DNA from: an uncultured Eubacteriales bacterium
Lineage (GTDB): Bacteria > Bacillota > Clostridia > Oscillospirales > Acutalibacteraceae
Length of the DNA: 64,000 bases
Reading direction: 5' to 3'
Assembly: GCA_902491475.1 (NCBI GenBank)
Contig: CABUHY010000001.1
Span: 62,001 to 126,000 of the forward strand
The position numbers were made by a program, and so were the translations under genes. Positions 47,279-56,050 of this stretch are shown in pieces. The notes beneath the pieces are model-generated. The model saw only the letters and a list, made by a program, of their open reading frames with translations, was not told the origin of the DNA and did not search any database. The stretch's first letter is position 1. Every line of letters begins with the position of its first letter.

Positions 47279-48967
47279 ATGGACAGAAATCAACTTGATC
47301 CCATCCCCCAGGTACACCCTTATCCCGAAACCACAATGTTCGGCGCCGTTGAAATGGCTAAGAACACTTATCCGAAAGCCATTGCGTATGACTTTCAGGG
47401 CAAGCTCACTACATATACCCAGTTTGTAAAGCACATTGAGGACGCGGCAAGAGGCTTTATAAAGCACGGTATCAAACGAGGCGACAAGGTTACAATTTGT
47501 ATGCCCAACACTCCGCAGGGAATCATTTGCCTTTACGCACTTAACAGAATAGGCGCTGTGGCAAATATGGTGCATCCCCTTTCGGCGCAGAAAAACATTA
47601 CTTTTTACCTTGACTTTTCAGAAAGCAAAATGATTCTTACCATGGATATGTTCTATGAAAAGGTCAAGGCGGCTGTTGACGAGTCAAAGACAAATGCGAG
47701 AATTATCGTTGCGAGAATTCAGGATGAACTTTCACTTCCTCTCGGTATGATATACTGCGTTGCAAAGAACTCAAAAAATATGAAGTACCCCGACAGAAAG
47801 GGCGACTTCCTTTGGACAGACCTTGTAAAATCGGGTAAAGGTATTACCCTTCCCCCTGTTGAATACAGAGAAAACGAAACCGCTCTTATCCTTTACAGCG
47901 GCGGCACAAGCGGAAAGCAGAAAGGTATTATGCTTTCCGATATGAACTTCAACGCTCTCGGTATGCAGATTGCGGAAATCTGCGGCGTAAACCTCAACGA
48001 TAAATGTTCATTCCTCTCCGTTATGCCGATTTTCCACGGCTTCGGTCTCGGTATCGGTATACATACAATCCTTATAAACGGCGCACGCTGCATACTTATG
48101 CCGCAGTTCAACACCGACTCCTACGCTAAAACGGTTTTGAAGAAAAAGCCTAACTTTATCGCAGGCGTTCCCACGCTCTATCAGGCGCTGTTTGAGACAG
48201 ACCGCTTCAACGGTCAGGACCTCTCATTCCTTGTAGGCGTGTTCTCGGGCGGCGACGCTTTGAGCCCCGAGCTTAAAAAGAAAGCCGACAAATTCCTGAG
48301 AGACCACAATGCGGACATTCAGATAAGAGAGGGCTACGGACTTACGGAATGTGTTACCGCAAGCTGTGTAACTCCGTTTGACCGTGCAAAACCCGGCAGT
48401 ATCGGTCTCCCCTTGCGTGATACGCAGTATAAGATTGTCGAGCCCGGTACATTTAACGAAATGCCCCTCGGTAAGGACGGCGAAATCATCCTTACGGGTC
48501 CCACACTTATGCTCGGCTACCTCAAAAATGAGGAAGAGACAAACGAAACCCTTAAATATGACGAAAACGGCACAAAATGGCTCTTCACGGGCGATATGGG
48601 CTATATGGACGACGAGGGCTTTGTTTACTTCAAGCAGAGAATTAAGCGTATGATTGTCACAAGCGGCTACAATGTTTATCCGTCACGAATCGAAGATGTT
48701 ATCGACAAGTGCCCCGATGTAAACTACTGCTGCGTTATCGGCGTTAAAGACCCGTATAAGATGCAGAAAATCAGAGCATATATTGTCCTCAACGAGGGCG
48801 TGCCCGCAACCGCAGGCGAAAAAGAAAGAATCAAGGACTTCTGCAAGCCTTATCTTGACAGATATGAATGGCCCAAGGAAATTGAATTCAGAGACGCTTT
48901 GCCCAAGACTCTCGTCGGCAAGGTAGCATATCACACACTTGAAGAGGAAGCAGAACAGAATGGATAA
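47279..48967 (+). CDS. AMP-dependent acyl-CoA ligase (fatty acid type)
   Basis: 562 residues of the ANL superfamily. P-loop YSGGTSGKQKGI, the A5 motif REGYGLTE, the A7/A8 hinge TGDMGYMDDEGFVYFKQR, and the catalytic Lys in PKTLVGKV. It would activate a fatty acid to acyl-AMP and acyl-CoA. AGGAG precedes the ATG. The 8-bp overlap with an acyltransferase suggests the acyl-CoA is passed on to lipid synthesis. Confidence 0.9.
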   Translation: MDRNQLDPIPQVHPYPETTMFGAVEMAKNTYPKAIAYDFQGKLTTYTQFVKHIEDAARGFIKHGIKRGDKVTICMPNTPQGIICLYALNRIGAVANMVHPLSAQKNITFYLDFSESKMILTMDMFYEKVKAAVDESKTNARIIVARIQDELSLPLGMIYCVAKNSKNMKYPDRKGDFLWTDLVKSGKGITLPPVEYRENETALILYSGGTSGKQKGIMLSDMNFNALGMQIAEICGVNLNDKCSFLSVMPIFHGFGLGIGIHTILINGARCILMPQFNTDSYAKTVLKKKPNFIAGVPTLYQALFETDRFNGQDLSFLVGVFSGGDALSPELKKKADKFLRDHNADIQIREGYGLTECVTASCVTPFDRAKPGSIGLPLRDTQYKIVEPGTFNEMPLGKDGEIILTGPTLMLGYLKNEEETNETLKYDENGTKWLFTGDMGYMDDEGFVYFKQRIKRMIVTSGYNVYPSRIEDVIDKCPDVNYCCVIGVKDPYKMQKIRAYIVLNEGVPATAGEKERIKDFCKPYLDRYEWPKEIEFRDALPKTLVGKVAYHTLEEEAEQNG

Positions 48968-50168
48968 ACCCAAAAGCAAAAGAAGAATAAGACGGTACTA
49001 CGGCGCAGCAAAGGCATTTATCAGAATTATGCTTACATTCGTAGCTCCGAAGCTTATGAAAAAGCTCCACGCATCCGTAGAGCCGTATAAACCGCAAAGC
49101 AAAACATTTATTATTATAGGAAATCACACCGATATTTTCGACCCCGGCTATCAGATGATTGCGCTTAACAGATATATCAGATATGTTGCCGCCGATTTCC
49201 TTTTAAGAGTAAGTCCCATTACAAAATTCCTGCTCGGCACTCTTGAGGGCGTTATAGTTAAAGAGAGAAACAAATCTTCGGATATGCTTGTCGAGGAAAT
49301 TCTCGAAAATGTCAGGGCGGGTATTCCCGTCGGACTTCACGCCGAGGGTATGGTCACAACCAACGGCGAAACGGGCTTTGTCTCCCCCAACACGGGTAAG
49401 CTTGTCAAAGACTCGGGCGTTGCGCTCATTACATTCAGAACCGTCGGCGGATACCTTCGTAAGCCGAGATGGGCTGACATCGGCAGAGACGGCCCTGTTC
49501 ACGGCAAAGTAGTTCACGAGTACAGCGCAGAAGAATTGAGCAAGTATTCAGTTGACGAAATCAACGAAATTATAAGGCGTGACATCTATGTAAACGCCTA
49601 TGAAGAACAGAGGAAAAATCCTCAGGTATATTCGGGCGAAAAGCTTGCCGAATTTGCCGAGAGACTTCTCTATGTGTGCCCCAAGTGCCACAAGGTTGAC
49701 ACGCTTCATTCAGAGGGCGATGTATTGTCGTGCAAATGCGGCTACACCCTTACGCAGGGCGAGGACGCTTTTTGGCACAGCGATAAGAACGAGGTCATTT
49801 TTGACAATGTTCTTGATTGGGATAAGTGGCAGAGAAAGGAATGGAAGAACATTCTCCTCTCCTCCGACGACGGTATAATCCTTTCCGAAAAGGAACAGAC
49901 GGTTTCAACCGTTGTAAACAACGAACCGCACACTGTTTCGGAACACGCGACAATCAATCTTTATAAAGACCGTTTTGAGCTTGTCTGCGAGGATAAAACA
50001 ATCGTGCTTCATCTTGATAAGCTCAAGCGTGTACAGAACGCCGCAACGCAAAACCTTGTTATTATCGACGAGGACTCGACATACTATCTTTTGTCGTCGA
50101 AGCGCCCCCGCTCTTCGGACAAATATGTTGCCGCCTGGTACTATCTTACGGGCAGAGATTATAAATAA
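48960..50168 (+). CDS. PlsC-like acyltransferase with C-terminal zinc-ribbon extension
   Basis: 402 residues. The first 220 or so are a PlsC/LPLAT domain: IIGNHTDIFDPGYQ carries the HX4D catalytic motif and LHAEGMVT stands where PEGTR is usual. Beyond that is a zinc ribbon (LYVCPKCHKVD ... LSCKCGYTL, about 240-265) and a C-terminal domain of about 130 residues with beta-rich, PH-like look (INLYKDRFELVCEDKTIVLHLDKL). The extension is not part of standard PlsC. The ATG at 48960 overlaps the ligase gene. Confidence 0.85.
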   Translation: MDKPKSKRRIRRYYGAAKAFIRIMLTFVAPKLMKKLHASVEPYKPQSKTFIIIGNHTDIFDPGYQMIALNRYIRYVAADFLLRVSPITKFLLGTLEGVIVKERNKSSDMLVEEILENVRAGIPVGLHAEGMVTTNGETGFVSPNTGKLVKDSGVALITFRTVGGYLRKPRWADIGRDGPVHGKVVHEYSAEELSKYSVDEINEIIRRDIYVNAYEEQRKNPQVYSGEKLAEFAERLLYVCPKCHKVDTLHSEGDVLSCKCGYTLTQGEDAFWHSDKNEVIFDNVLDWDKWQRKEWKNILLSSDDGIILSEKEQTVSTVVNNEPHTVSEHATINLYKDRFELVCEDKTIVLHLDKLKRVQNAATQNLVIIDEDSTYYLLSSKRPRSSDKYVAAWYYLTGRDYK

Positions 50169-50173
50169 TAAGC

Positions 50174-50203
50174 TACCCTCAAGCCTTGGCTGAGGGTATT
50201 TTT
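50174..50203 (+). terminator. terminator of the ligase-acyltransferase operon
   Basis: TACCCTCA and TGAGGGTA, followed by TTTTT. Confidence 0.85.
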
Positions 50204-50212
50204 CCGCATAAA

Positions 50213-50238
50213 AAAAGACCTGATAAATCAGGTCTTTT
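50213..50238. terminator. bidirectional terminator, ends the minus-strand CooT operon
   Basis: AAAAGACCTGA and TCAGGTCTTTT with A- and T-runs on both sides, between convergent operons. Confidence 0.88.
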
Positions 50239-50245
50239 AATTTTT

Positions 50246-50557
50246 TTATTTTTTGAAAAACTTTGCTTTGACAACGCCCTTGGGGTCCTTGATTAAAAGC
50301 ACGACGGTCCAAATAACAAGACCGAGAGCAATTACCGAAAGACCGAGATAAGTGTCGTTTAACATATCCGAAATATCCGGAGTGAAGAAATCGCTTCCTA
50401 ATTCCGCATATTCAAAAATTGCGTCCACGAACCACATAATCGAAGCGCCCCAATACATCCAGCAGAGTACATCAATGCGAAGCTCGTTTTTCTCGGCATT
50501 TTTATACCAAACGGCGGTACACACAGCCGCAGCAAAAACCGTGAGTAAAAGAGTCAT
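50246..50557 (-). CDS. small membrane protein, last gene of the CooT cluster
   Basis: 103 residues with three hydrophobic segments: MTLLLTVFAAAVCTAVWY, VLCWMYWGASIMWFVDAIFEY and YLGLSVIALGLVIWTVVLLI, then KDPKG. No ribosome site stronger than AAAAGGAAAA. Family unknown to me by name; I infer a link to metal handling from the operon. It follows the next membrane protein by 12 bp. Confidence 0.75.
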   Translation of the reverse strand: MTLLLTVFAAAVCTAVWYKNAEKNELRIDVLCWMYWGASIMWFVDAIFEYAELGSDFFTPDISDMLNDTYLGLSVIALGLVIWTVVLLIKDPKGVVKAKFFKK

Positions 50558-50569
50558 ATATTTTTCCTT

Positions 50570-50983
50570 TTATTCTGATATTTTTTCCTGTGCGGTCTTT
50601 TCCGCTTTCTTCTCAACGATTGCGGAAACAACAAGCATTATGCACCAAACCGCAGTTACAAGCAAAGCCATTGTAACGCCGACCGTCGCTATCTCGTGAA
50701 GCATTTCCGCCGTGTCCTCGGGATTGCTCATCGCCGTCAGGAACGGGAAATAAGGAACAATCTCGCCGTGCCAGAGATGCTCGAAAGCAAGAAGGATTGA
50801 GCCGCCCCAAAGAAGCTTTGTAAGCCAACCGAGCTTTCTTGAAAACGGAATTTTATGAGCCGTTTTGTTTTCTATTGTCGAAACGGCAGTTTCCGAAGCC
50901 TTTGTCTCCTCTTTCTTTTCAATTACTTTTTTTGTAGCCGTAGCGATAACAGCCTCGGCAACAGGTACTGCAAAACAAGCCAT
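50570..50983 (-). CDS. membrane protein with conserved-looking His residues, CooT cluster
   Basis: 137 residues: a Lys/Glu-rich stretch (about 18-45), then two hydrophobic segments around WLTKLLWGGSILLAFEHLWHGE and VGVTMALLVTAVWCIMLVVSA. His residues in FEHLWHGE and MLHEIA border the membrane and could bind metal. AAGGAG precedes the ATG. Unknown family; sits between CooT and the 103-residue membrane protein. Confidence 0.75.
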   Translation of the reverse strand: MACFAVPVAEAVIATATKKVIEKKEETKASETAVSTIENKTAHKIPFSRKLGWLTKLLWGGSILLAFEHLWHGEIVPYFPFLTAMSNPEDTAEMLHEIATVGVTMALLVTAVWCIMLVVSAIVEKKAEKTAQEKISE

Positions 50984-51004
50984 TTTTATATCTCCTTTTT
51001 ATTT

Positions 51005-51199
51005 TTAAGCTGTTTTATTTTTCAAAAAAATGAAATTTTCCATAAGGTCAATTCGGTCGATTTCGCCGTCAATGACAGTTTTGACTCCCATAATGTCGGT
51101 AACGGTTATTTTATTGCCGTCAACCCTTACGGCAGCCACATTTTTGGCAATTTCCTTTCTTTGATTGTTTTCCGTGGAAATTATTGTTGAAAGGCACAT
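51005..51199 (-). CDS. CooT-family nickel-binding protein
   Basis: 64 residues beginning MCLSTI, the CooT hallmark; Cys2 with the N-terminal amine binds Ni(II) in the characterised CooT of CO dehydrogenase systems. The following short beta-strands (NVAAVRVDGNKITVTDIMGVKTVIDGEIDRIDLMENFIFL) fit the small barrel. No cooF/cooS lies in the window, so the client enzyme is elsewhere. 2 bp after the His-rich gene. Confidence 0.85.
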   Translation of the reverse strand: MCLSTIISTENNQRKEIAKNVAAVRVDGNKITVTDIMGVKTVIDGEIDRIDLMENFIFLKNKTA

Positions 51200-51201
51200 A
51201 A

Positions 51202-51420
51202 TTATTCACCCTTTGCCTTTTTGTACGCCTCTTCAAGCTTTGCATTTCCCTTTTCAAGGTCGCACAGCGCCTGTGAAATCAAAGCGGAAACCTCGCTCGG
51301 CAAGCCGTTTGCAATTTCCCGCAATTCCTCGGCGTGGTGTCTGTTGTGTTCAACCATATATCCGAGCAACGCAAGGCTCTCCTCGGGCGAATTATGAGAA
51401 TGATTGTGTTCGTGAGACAT
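51202..51420 (-). CDS. small His-rich protein, CooJ-like in composition
   Basis: 72 residues. The N-terminus is His-rich (MSHEHNHSHN) and a second cluster is HNRHH; the rest is a helical hairpin (SPEESLALLGYMVEHN, ISQALCDLEKGNAKLEEAYKKA). Composition and the neighbour CooT suggest metal (Ni or Co) binding. It starts 15 bp after the malic enzyme stop with AGGGAAG as ribosome site. Confidence 0.8.
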   Translation of the reverse strand: MSHEHNHSHNSPEESLALLGYMVEHNRHHAEELREIANGLPSEVSALISQALCDLEKGNAKLEEAYKKAKGE

Positions 51421-51435
51421 ATTATAACACTTCCC

Positions 51436-52608
51436 TTAGATTCTTGCAACACCCGAAGCTCTTGCGGCGTCCATAACCGCCTTTGCAACGGTTTTTCCTA
51501 TTCTTTCGTCAAAAGCCTTTGGCAAAATATAATCGGCGTTGAGTTCGTCGTCCGAAACCAAGGAGGCAATAGCCCTTGCCGCCGCAATTTTCATTTCCTC
51601 GTTTATGTCGCTCGCTCTGCAATCGAGTGTACCTCTGAAAATTCCGGGGAATGCAAGCACATTGTTTATCTGGTTCGGGAAATCGCTTCTGCCCGTTCCG
51701 ACAACCGCCGCACCTGCTTTCTTTGCAAGGTCGGGCATAATTTCGGGAACAGGGTTTGACATTGCAAGAACGATAGGCTTGTCAGCCATTGATTTTACCA
51801 TTTCTTCGCTTACAATTCCGGGAGCGGAAACACCGATAAATATATCGGCACCCTGCATTGCGTCAGCGAGCGTGCCCGTTTTTCTCTCTGGGTTGGTAAA
51901 CTCGGCGATTGCCTTTTTGGCATCGTTGAGCTTTTCGTCGCCCTTGCAGATAATTCCCTTGCTGTCGCACATAATAACGCTCTTTATTCCCTGCGAAATA
52001 AGAAGCTTTGCGATAGCAATACCTGCCGCACCCGCACCCGAAAATACTGCGGTACAATCCCCTATTTTCTTGTCAACGACACGCAATGCATTGATTACAG
52101 CCGCCGCAACAACGACTGCCGTACCGTGCTGATCGTCGTGGAAAATCGGAATATCGGTCTTTTCTTTAAGCTTTCTTTCGATTTCAAAGCACCTCGGAGC
52201 GGCAATATCCTCAAGGTTAATACCGCCGAATGAGCCTGCAAGAAGCGAAATGCAATTTACGATTTCATCAACATCCTTTGAACGCACGCAAAGCGGAATC
52301 GCATCGACATCGCCGAACTCCTTGAAAAGTACGCATTTACCCTCCATAACGGGCATACCCGCCTCGGGTCCTATATCGCCGAGACCGAGAACCGCCGTAC
52401 CGTCCGTAACAACCGCAACCGTGTTCCAACGCCTTGTAAGCTCATAGGACTTTGAAATGTCCTTTTGGATTTCAAGACACGGCTGGGCAACACCCGGCGT
52501 ATAAGCCAAAGAAAGAGCGTCCTTGTCATTTGCCTTGGCTCTTGCTTTAACCTCGATTTTTCCTTTCCACTCGTAGTGGAGTCTCAAAGATTCCTTTGCG
52601 TAATCCAT
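51436..52608 (-). CDS. NAD(P)-dependent malic enzyme
   Basis: Oxidative decarboxylation of malate to pyruvate. 390 residues of the short bacterial type without a phosphotransacetylase domain: LAYTPGVAQPC, GTAVLGLGDIGPEAGMPVMEGK, FHDDQHGTA, GAGAAGIAIAKLL (Rossmann) and VLAMSNPVPE. AGAGGTG precedes the ATG. It sits between glpK and the His-rich/CooT genes with short gaps. Confidence 0.95.
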   Translation of the reverse strand: MDYAKESLRLHYEWKGKIEVKARAKANDKDALSLAYTPGVAQPCLEIQKDISKSYELTRRWNTVAVVTDGTAVLGLGDIGPEAGMPVMEGKCVLFKEFGDVDAIPLCVRSKDVDEIVNCISLLAGSFGGINLEDIAAPRCFEIERKLKEKTDIPIFHDDQHGTAVVVAAAVINALRVVDKKIGDCTAVFSGAGAAGIAIAKLLISQGIKSVIMCDSKGIICKGDEKLNDAKKAIAEFTNPERKTGTLADAMQGADIFIGVSAPGIVSEEMVKSMADKPIVLAMSNPVPEIMPDLAKKAGAAVVGTGRSDFPNQINNVLAFPGIFRGTLDCRASDINEEMKIAAARAIASLVSDDELNADYILPKAFDERIGKTVAKAVMDAARASGVARI

Positions 52609-52653
52609 TTTTGCACCTCTATGTAATTAAAAATCTATGCTAAACACTGAACA

Positions 52654-54162
52654 TCAGTGCTCTATCCAATCCCTTGAACGCTCAACCGCACGAAGCCAGC
52701 CGTGATAATATTCGTCACGCTTCTGAACCTCCATTTTCGGTTCAAACAGTTTATCTACCTGACGGATTTTTGAAAGCTCTTCGGTGTCCTTCCAGAAGCC
52801 GACTGCAAGGCCTGCAAGATAAGCTGCGCCGAGAGCTGTCGTCTCAACCATCTTGGGTCTGTTTACGGGAGTACGGATGAGGTCGGACTGAATTTGCATC
52901 ATTACATCCGAAACGGACGCACCTCCGTCAACACGGAGTTCATAAAGATTTATATCCGAATCCTGCTTCATAGCTTCAAGCAAATCCGTCATCTGATAAG
53001 CGATAGCCTCAAGCACCGAACGGCAGATATGAGCACGGTTGATACCCCTCGTAATTCCGACAATGGTTCCCCTTGCGTACATATCCCAATACGGAGCGCC
53101 GAGTCCCGTGAATGCGGGAACAAAATAAATGCCGTTTGCGTCGGGTACGCTTTCAGCCAATTCGTCGCAGCGTGCGGCGTGGTCAATTATATGCAAATCA
53201 TCCCTCAACCACTTAATAACCGAGCCTGCATTGAATGCCGAGCCCTCTATGGCATATGTAACCTTATCGCCTATGCCCCAAGCTACGCCCGTGACAAGGT
53301 TATGATGTGATTCTACTCTCTTTTCGCCTGTATTCATAAGCAGGAAGCAACCCGTACCGTATGTGTTCTTTGCCTGACCCGCCTCAAAGCAGCCCTGACC
53401 GAACAAAGCGGCAGGCTGGTCGCCGATAGCGCCTGCAATCGGAATGCCTACAAGGTCCTCAAAGCCGAGAATACCCGGTTCAACCTGACCGTAAACCTGA
53501 CTTGACGGAACCGCTTTCGGTAAAATCGACATCGGTATGCCGAGTTTTTCGCATATATGCTCATCCCAACAAAGCTTATCCACATCGAAAAGCATTGTTC
53601 TTGAAGCGTTTGAATAGTCCGTTACATGCACCTTACCTGCGGTAAGATTCCAGATAAGCCACGACTCAACCGTACCGAAAAGAAGCTGACCTGCATCCGC
53701 AAGTATTCTTGCTCCCGGAACATTGTCAAGCACCCATTTGATTTTTGTCGCCGAGAAGTAAGCATCAACAACAAGACCCGTATGGTCCTTTATGTACTTG
53801 CAGAACTCCTCGTCCTTTTTAAGCTCCTCGCATATGTCGGCAGTTCTTCTGCACTGCCATACAATAGCGTTATGAATAGGTTTACCCGTGCCCTTATCCC
53901 AAAGAATGGTGGTCTCACGCTGATTGGTTATGCCGATAGCGGCGATGTCAGACGGATAAATCCGCCTTTCGCTGAGAACCTCCGTGACAGCCTGAAACTG
54001 CGAGAAGAGTATTTCCATAGGATTGTGCTCAACCCAGCCGGGCTTCGGATAAATCTGATTAAACTCGTGTTGTGATTTGAGAACGATTTTTCCGTTCTTG
54101 TCGAACAGGATAGCCCTTGAGCTTGTCGTTCCCTGATCCAATGCCAATACATACTTTGCCAA
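52654..54162 (-). CDS. glpK: glycerol kinase
   Basis: Phosphorylates glycerol to glycerol-3-phosphate. 502 residues, FGGY family: YVLALDQGTTSSRA, WQCRRTADI, GIPIAGAIGDQPAALFGQ and RVDGGASVSD. I use the TTG at 54162 (MAKYVLALDQGTT), 7 bp after GGGGTG; a GTG 9 bp upstream overlaps that site. No glpF or glpO is adjacent. Confidence 0.95.
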   Translation of the reverse strand: MAKYVLALDQGTTSSRAILFDKNGKIVLKSQHEFNQIYPKPGWVEHNPMEILFSQFQAVTEVLSERRIYPSDIAAIGITNQRETTILWDKGTGKPIHNAIVWQCRRTADICEELKKDEEFCKYIKDHTGLVVDAYFSATKIKWVLDNVPGARILADAGQLLFGTVESWLIWNLTAGKVHVTDYSNASRTMLFDVDKLCWDEHICEKLGIPMSILPKAVPSSQVYGQVEPGILGFEDLVGIPIAGAIGDQPAALFGQGCFEAGQAKNTYGTGCFLLMNTGEKRVESHHNLVTGVAWGIGDKVTYAIEGSAFNAGSVIKWLRDDLHIIDHAARCDELAESVPDANGIYFVPAFTGLGAPYWDMYARGTIVGITRGINRAHICRSVLEAIAYQMTDLLEAMKQDSDINLYELRVDGGASVSDVMMQIQSDLIRTPVNRPKMVETTALGAAYLAGLAVGFWKDTEELSKIRQVDKLFEPKMEVQKRDEYYHGWLRAVERSRDWIEH

Positions 54163-54201
54163 AACTAACACCCCTGTTAATTTATTTATTGTGATATTGC
54201 C

Positions 54202-55761
54202 TTATTTTTTGGCAATTTTTCGCACCTTTGCATCGTCGATTAAATTGTGAAGTCCCTGCCAATGGAACACTCTGCGGCTGAATTTCAACCGTTCAATGTC
54301 AGCCCTGAGCTTTGAGGGGTTTGCCTGCTTCAATGTGGCATATCTGACATTGTACATATTAAGAAAATCATAGTACTCCCAAAGCGAGTTCATAAACCTG
54401 TCGTAGCTCTTGTCCTCGGGCTGTGACCATGCCGTCTCGCAAAACGCCGCAATCCTCGGGAACAAATTGTAATCCGCCTTGTTTCTCGTCTTTACATATT
54501 CCGTCCAAAGTGCCGCTTCAACGCCCCAAATACTTCCTCCCTCTATTTCGGGAGAATACTCATACACTTTTTTAAGGCTGTTTGTGCCGTGCGGCAAATC
54601 GAAATAATAAGGAAACGCACTTGAATTTACAACGGGTCTGCCTGCTTTCAATTCCTCCGAAACGGTGTTTTTGTTCCTTTCAAGCGAACAGGCGTTCCAA
54701 GCGATGTTCCTGTCCAAACGCTCCGTTCCAGCCTCGGACTCAAAGTTCCACATCATCGAGGTATAGCCCTTGCCGTTGAGGTAACGGTTTACCCTCGACA
54801 TAAAATAGTTTTGGAGAATATCCTCGTTTTCTATTCCCTCTTTTTTCATCAGTGCCTGACAGTTCGGACAAAGCTTCCAACGCATTTTAACCGCCTCATC
54901 GCCGCCGATATGAATTATCTTATCGGGGAAAAGCTCCGTAAGCTCGTCAAGTACGCCGAAAACAAATTCGTATGTACTGTCCTTGCCCGCACAAAGAATA
55001 TCGTGCTTTACGCCCCAATGTGTCGCAACGCTCAACTCCCTGTCAAAGCAGCTTAAATACGGATAGCACGCAATGGCGGACACCGTATGACCCGGAATGT
55101 CAAACTCGGGAATTACCTTTATAAACCTGTCGTGGCAATACTTTACTATATCTTTAATCTGTTCCTGCGTGTAATATCCCTCATAGCTGTGAAAACCGAA
55201 ATTCGTGTGCGAGCGCCGCTGCCCCTTTCTCGTAAGCTCGGGATATTTTTTTATTTCAATACGCCAACCTTGATCTTCAGTTAAGTGCCAATGAAAAACA
55301 TTGAGCTTGTGCATAGCCATAAGGTTGATAAATCTCTTGATTTCCTTAACCGACTGGCAGTATCTGCCGCTGTCTATCATAAAGCCCCTGTATCTGTACA
55401 TCGGCTTGTCGTTTATTTCAAGTGCGGGAACCTTTCCGAAGCTCTGCAAAAGAATTTGCTTGAGCGTTTGCAGACCGTAATAAAGCCCGCAATCGGTTCT
55501 TGCAATTATCTGTATAACCGTGTCCTCGCAGATAATCCTGTACCCCTCGTCATCATCGATTTCATTCGAATGTGTAAGAATAATGCAGTTTTCGTCCTTT
55601 TCCTCACGGTGGAGCCTGATGTCAAACGCCTTTTGGACAAAGTCACGGAATTCGTCGATAATAACAGGCACTTTTGATATGGTCGTTTCCTCGGTAAGGA
55701 AAAAACCGTGCCTGCCGCTTTTGATGATTATTTCATTCGGTTGAGGTATGATATTGAACAT
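54202..55761 (-). CDS. family GH20 beta-N-acetylhexosaminidase, cytoplasmic
   Basis: Removes terminal GlcNAc/GalNAc from imported oligosaccharides. 519 residues: GH20 N-terminal domain (about 1-120), then the barrel with YRGFMIDSGRY, FHWHLTEDQGWRIEIKKYPELT and the catalytic pair Asp288-Glu289 in HIGGDEAVK. No signal peptide, so it acts inside the cell. First gene of the minus-strand run that continues into glpK and the malic enzyme. Confidence 0.93.
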   Translation of the reverse strand: MFNIIPQPNEIIIKSGRHGFFLTEETTISKVPVIIDEFRDFVQKAFDIRLHREEKDENCIILTHSNEIDDDEGYRIICEDTVIQIIARTDCGLYYGLQTLKQILLQSFGKVPALEINDKPMYRYRGFMIDSGRYCQSVKEIKRFINLMAMHKLNVFHWHLTEDQGWRIEIKKYPELTRKGQRRSHTNFGFHSYEGYYTQEQIKDIVKYCHDRFIKVIPEFDIPGHTVSAIACYPYLSCFDRELSVATHWGVKHDILCAGKDSTYEFVFGVLDELTELFPDKIIHIGGDEAVKMRWKLCPNCQALMKKEGIENEDILQNYFMSRVNRYLNGKGYTSMMWNFESEAGTERLDRNIAWNACSLERNKNTVSEELKAGRPVVNSSAFPYYFDLPHGTNSLKKVYEYSPEIEGGSIWGVEAALWTEYVKTRNKADYNLFPRIAAFCETAWSQPEDKSYDRFMNSLWEYYDFLNMYNVRYATLKQANPSKLRADIERLKFSRRVFHWQGLHNLIDDAKVRKIAKK

Positions 55762-55803
55762 AAGTTTTCCTCTGATACAGTTTTAATATCCGTTCACAGA
55801 GTA

Positions 55804-55832
55804 TTATATCAAATAATTTTACGAATAACAAT
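55804..55832 (-). promoter_or_regulatory. promoter of the GH20-glpK-malic enzyme-CooT run
   Basis: TTGTTA (55827-55832) and TATAAT (55804-55809), 17 bp apart, minus strand. Confidence 0.65.
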
Positions 55833-55853
55833 AATAATGTTCTATTTTTCTAT

Positions 55854-55881
55854 TGCATTTGAGCTGTTTTTATATTATAAT
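55854..55881 (+). promoter_or_regulatory. promoter of the SRP RNA
   Basis: TTGCAT (55854-55859) and TATAAT (55876-55881), 16 bp apart, placing the start at about 55888. Confidence 0.75.
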
Positions 55882-55887
55882 AATTAT

Positions 55888-56025
55888 GCCTTAATTCGGT
55901 CATGTACCGTGTTGGTCCTGTGCGACAGAGCTCTGTGAATCATGTCAGGCGAGGAATCGAGCAGCATTAAGCGGTCAGCCTGTGCGATACAGTCAAGCCT
56001 GCACGGTGCATGACCGAATTAAGGC
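55888..56025 (+). ncRNA. ffs: signal recognition particle RNA, small bacterial type
   Basis: About 138 nt closed by a perfect 17-bp stem (GCCTTAATTCGGTCATG with CATGACCGAATTAAGGC). The apical hairpin holds the SRP domain IV signature: GTCAGG, GGAA tetraloop region, AGCAGC. No Alu domain is visible, so it is the 4.5S-like type. Location right upstream of dnaX matches Firmicutes. TATTATTTT follows the stem and may terminate it. Confidence 0.93.
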
Positions 56026-56050
56026 TATTATTTTGCAAAGGTGTGAGAAT

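Noticed and set aside
48939..48959. Earlier in-frame start for the PlsC-like protein
   Set aside because: The ATG at 48939 lacks a Shine-Dalgarno and deepens the overlap with the ligase; the ATG at 48960 follows an AGAGGA-type site.
55982..56050. In-frame ATG at 55982 as start of dnaX
   Set aside because: It lies inside the SRP RNA, and the conserved DnaX N-terminus begins at 56051.
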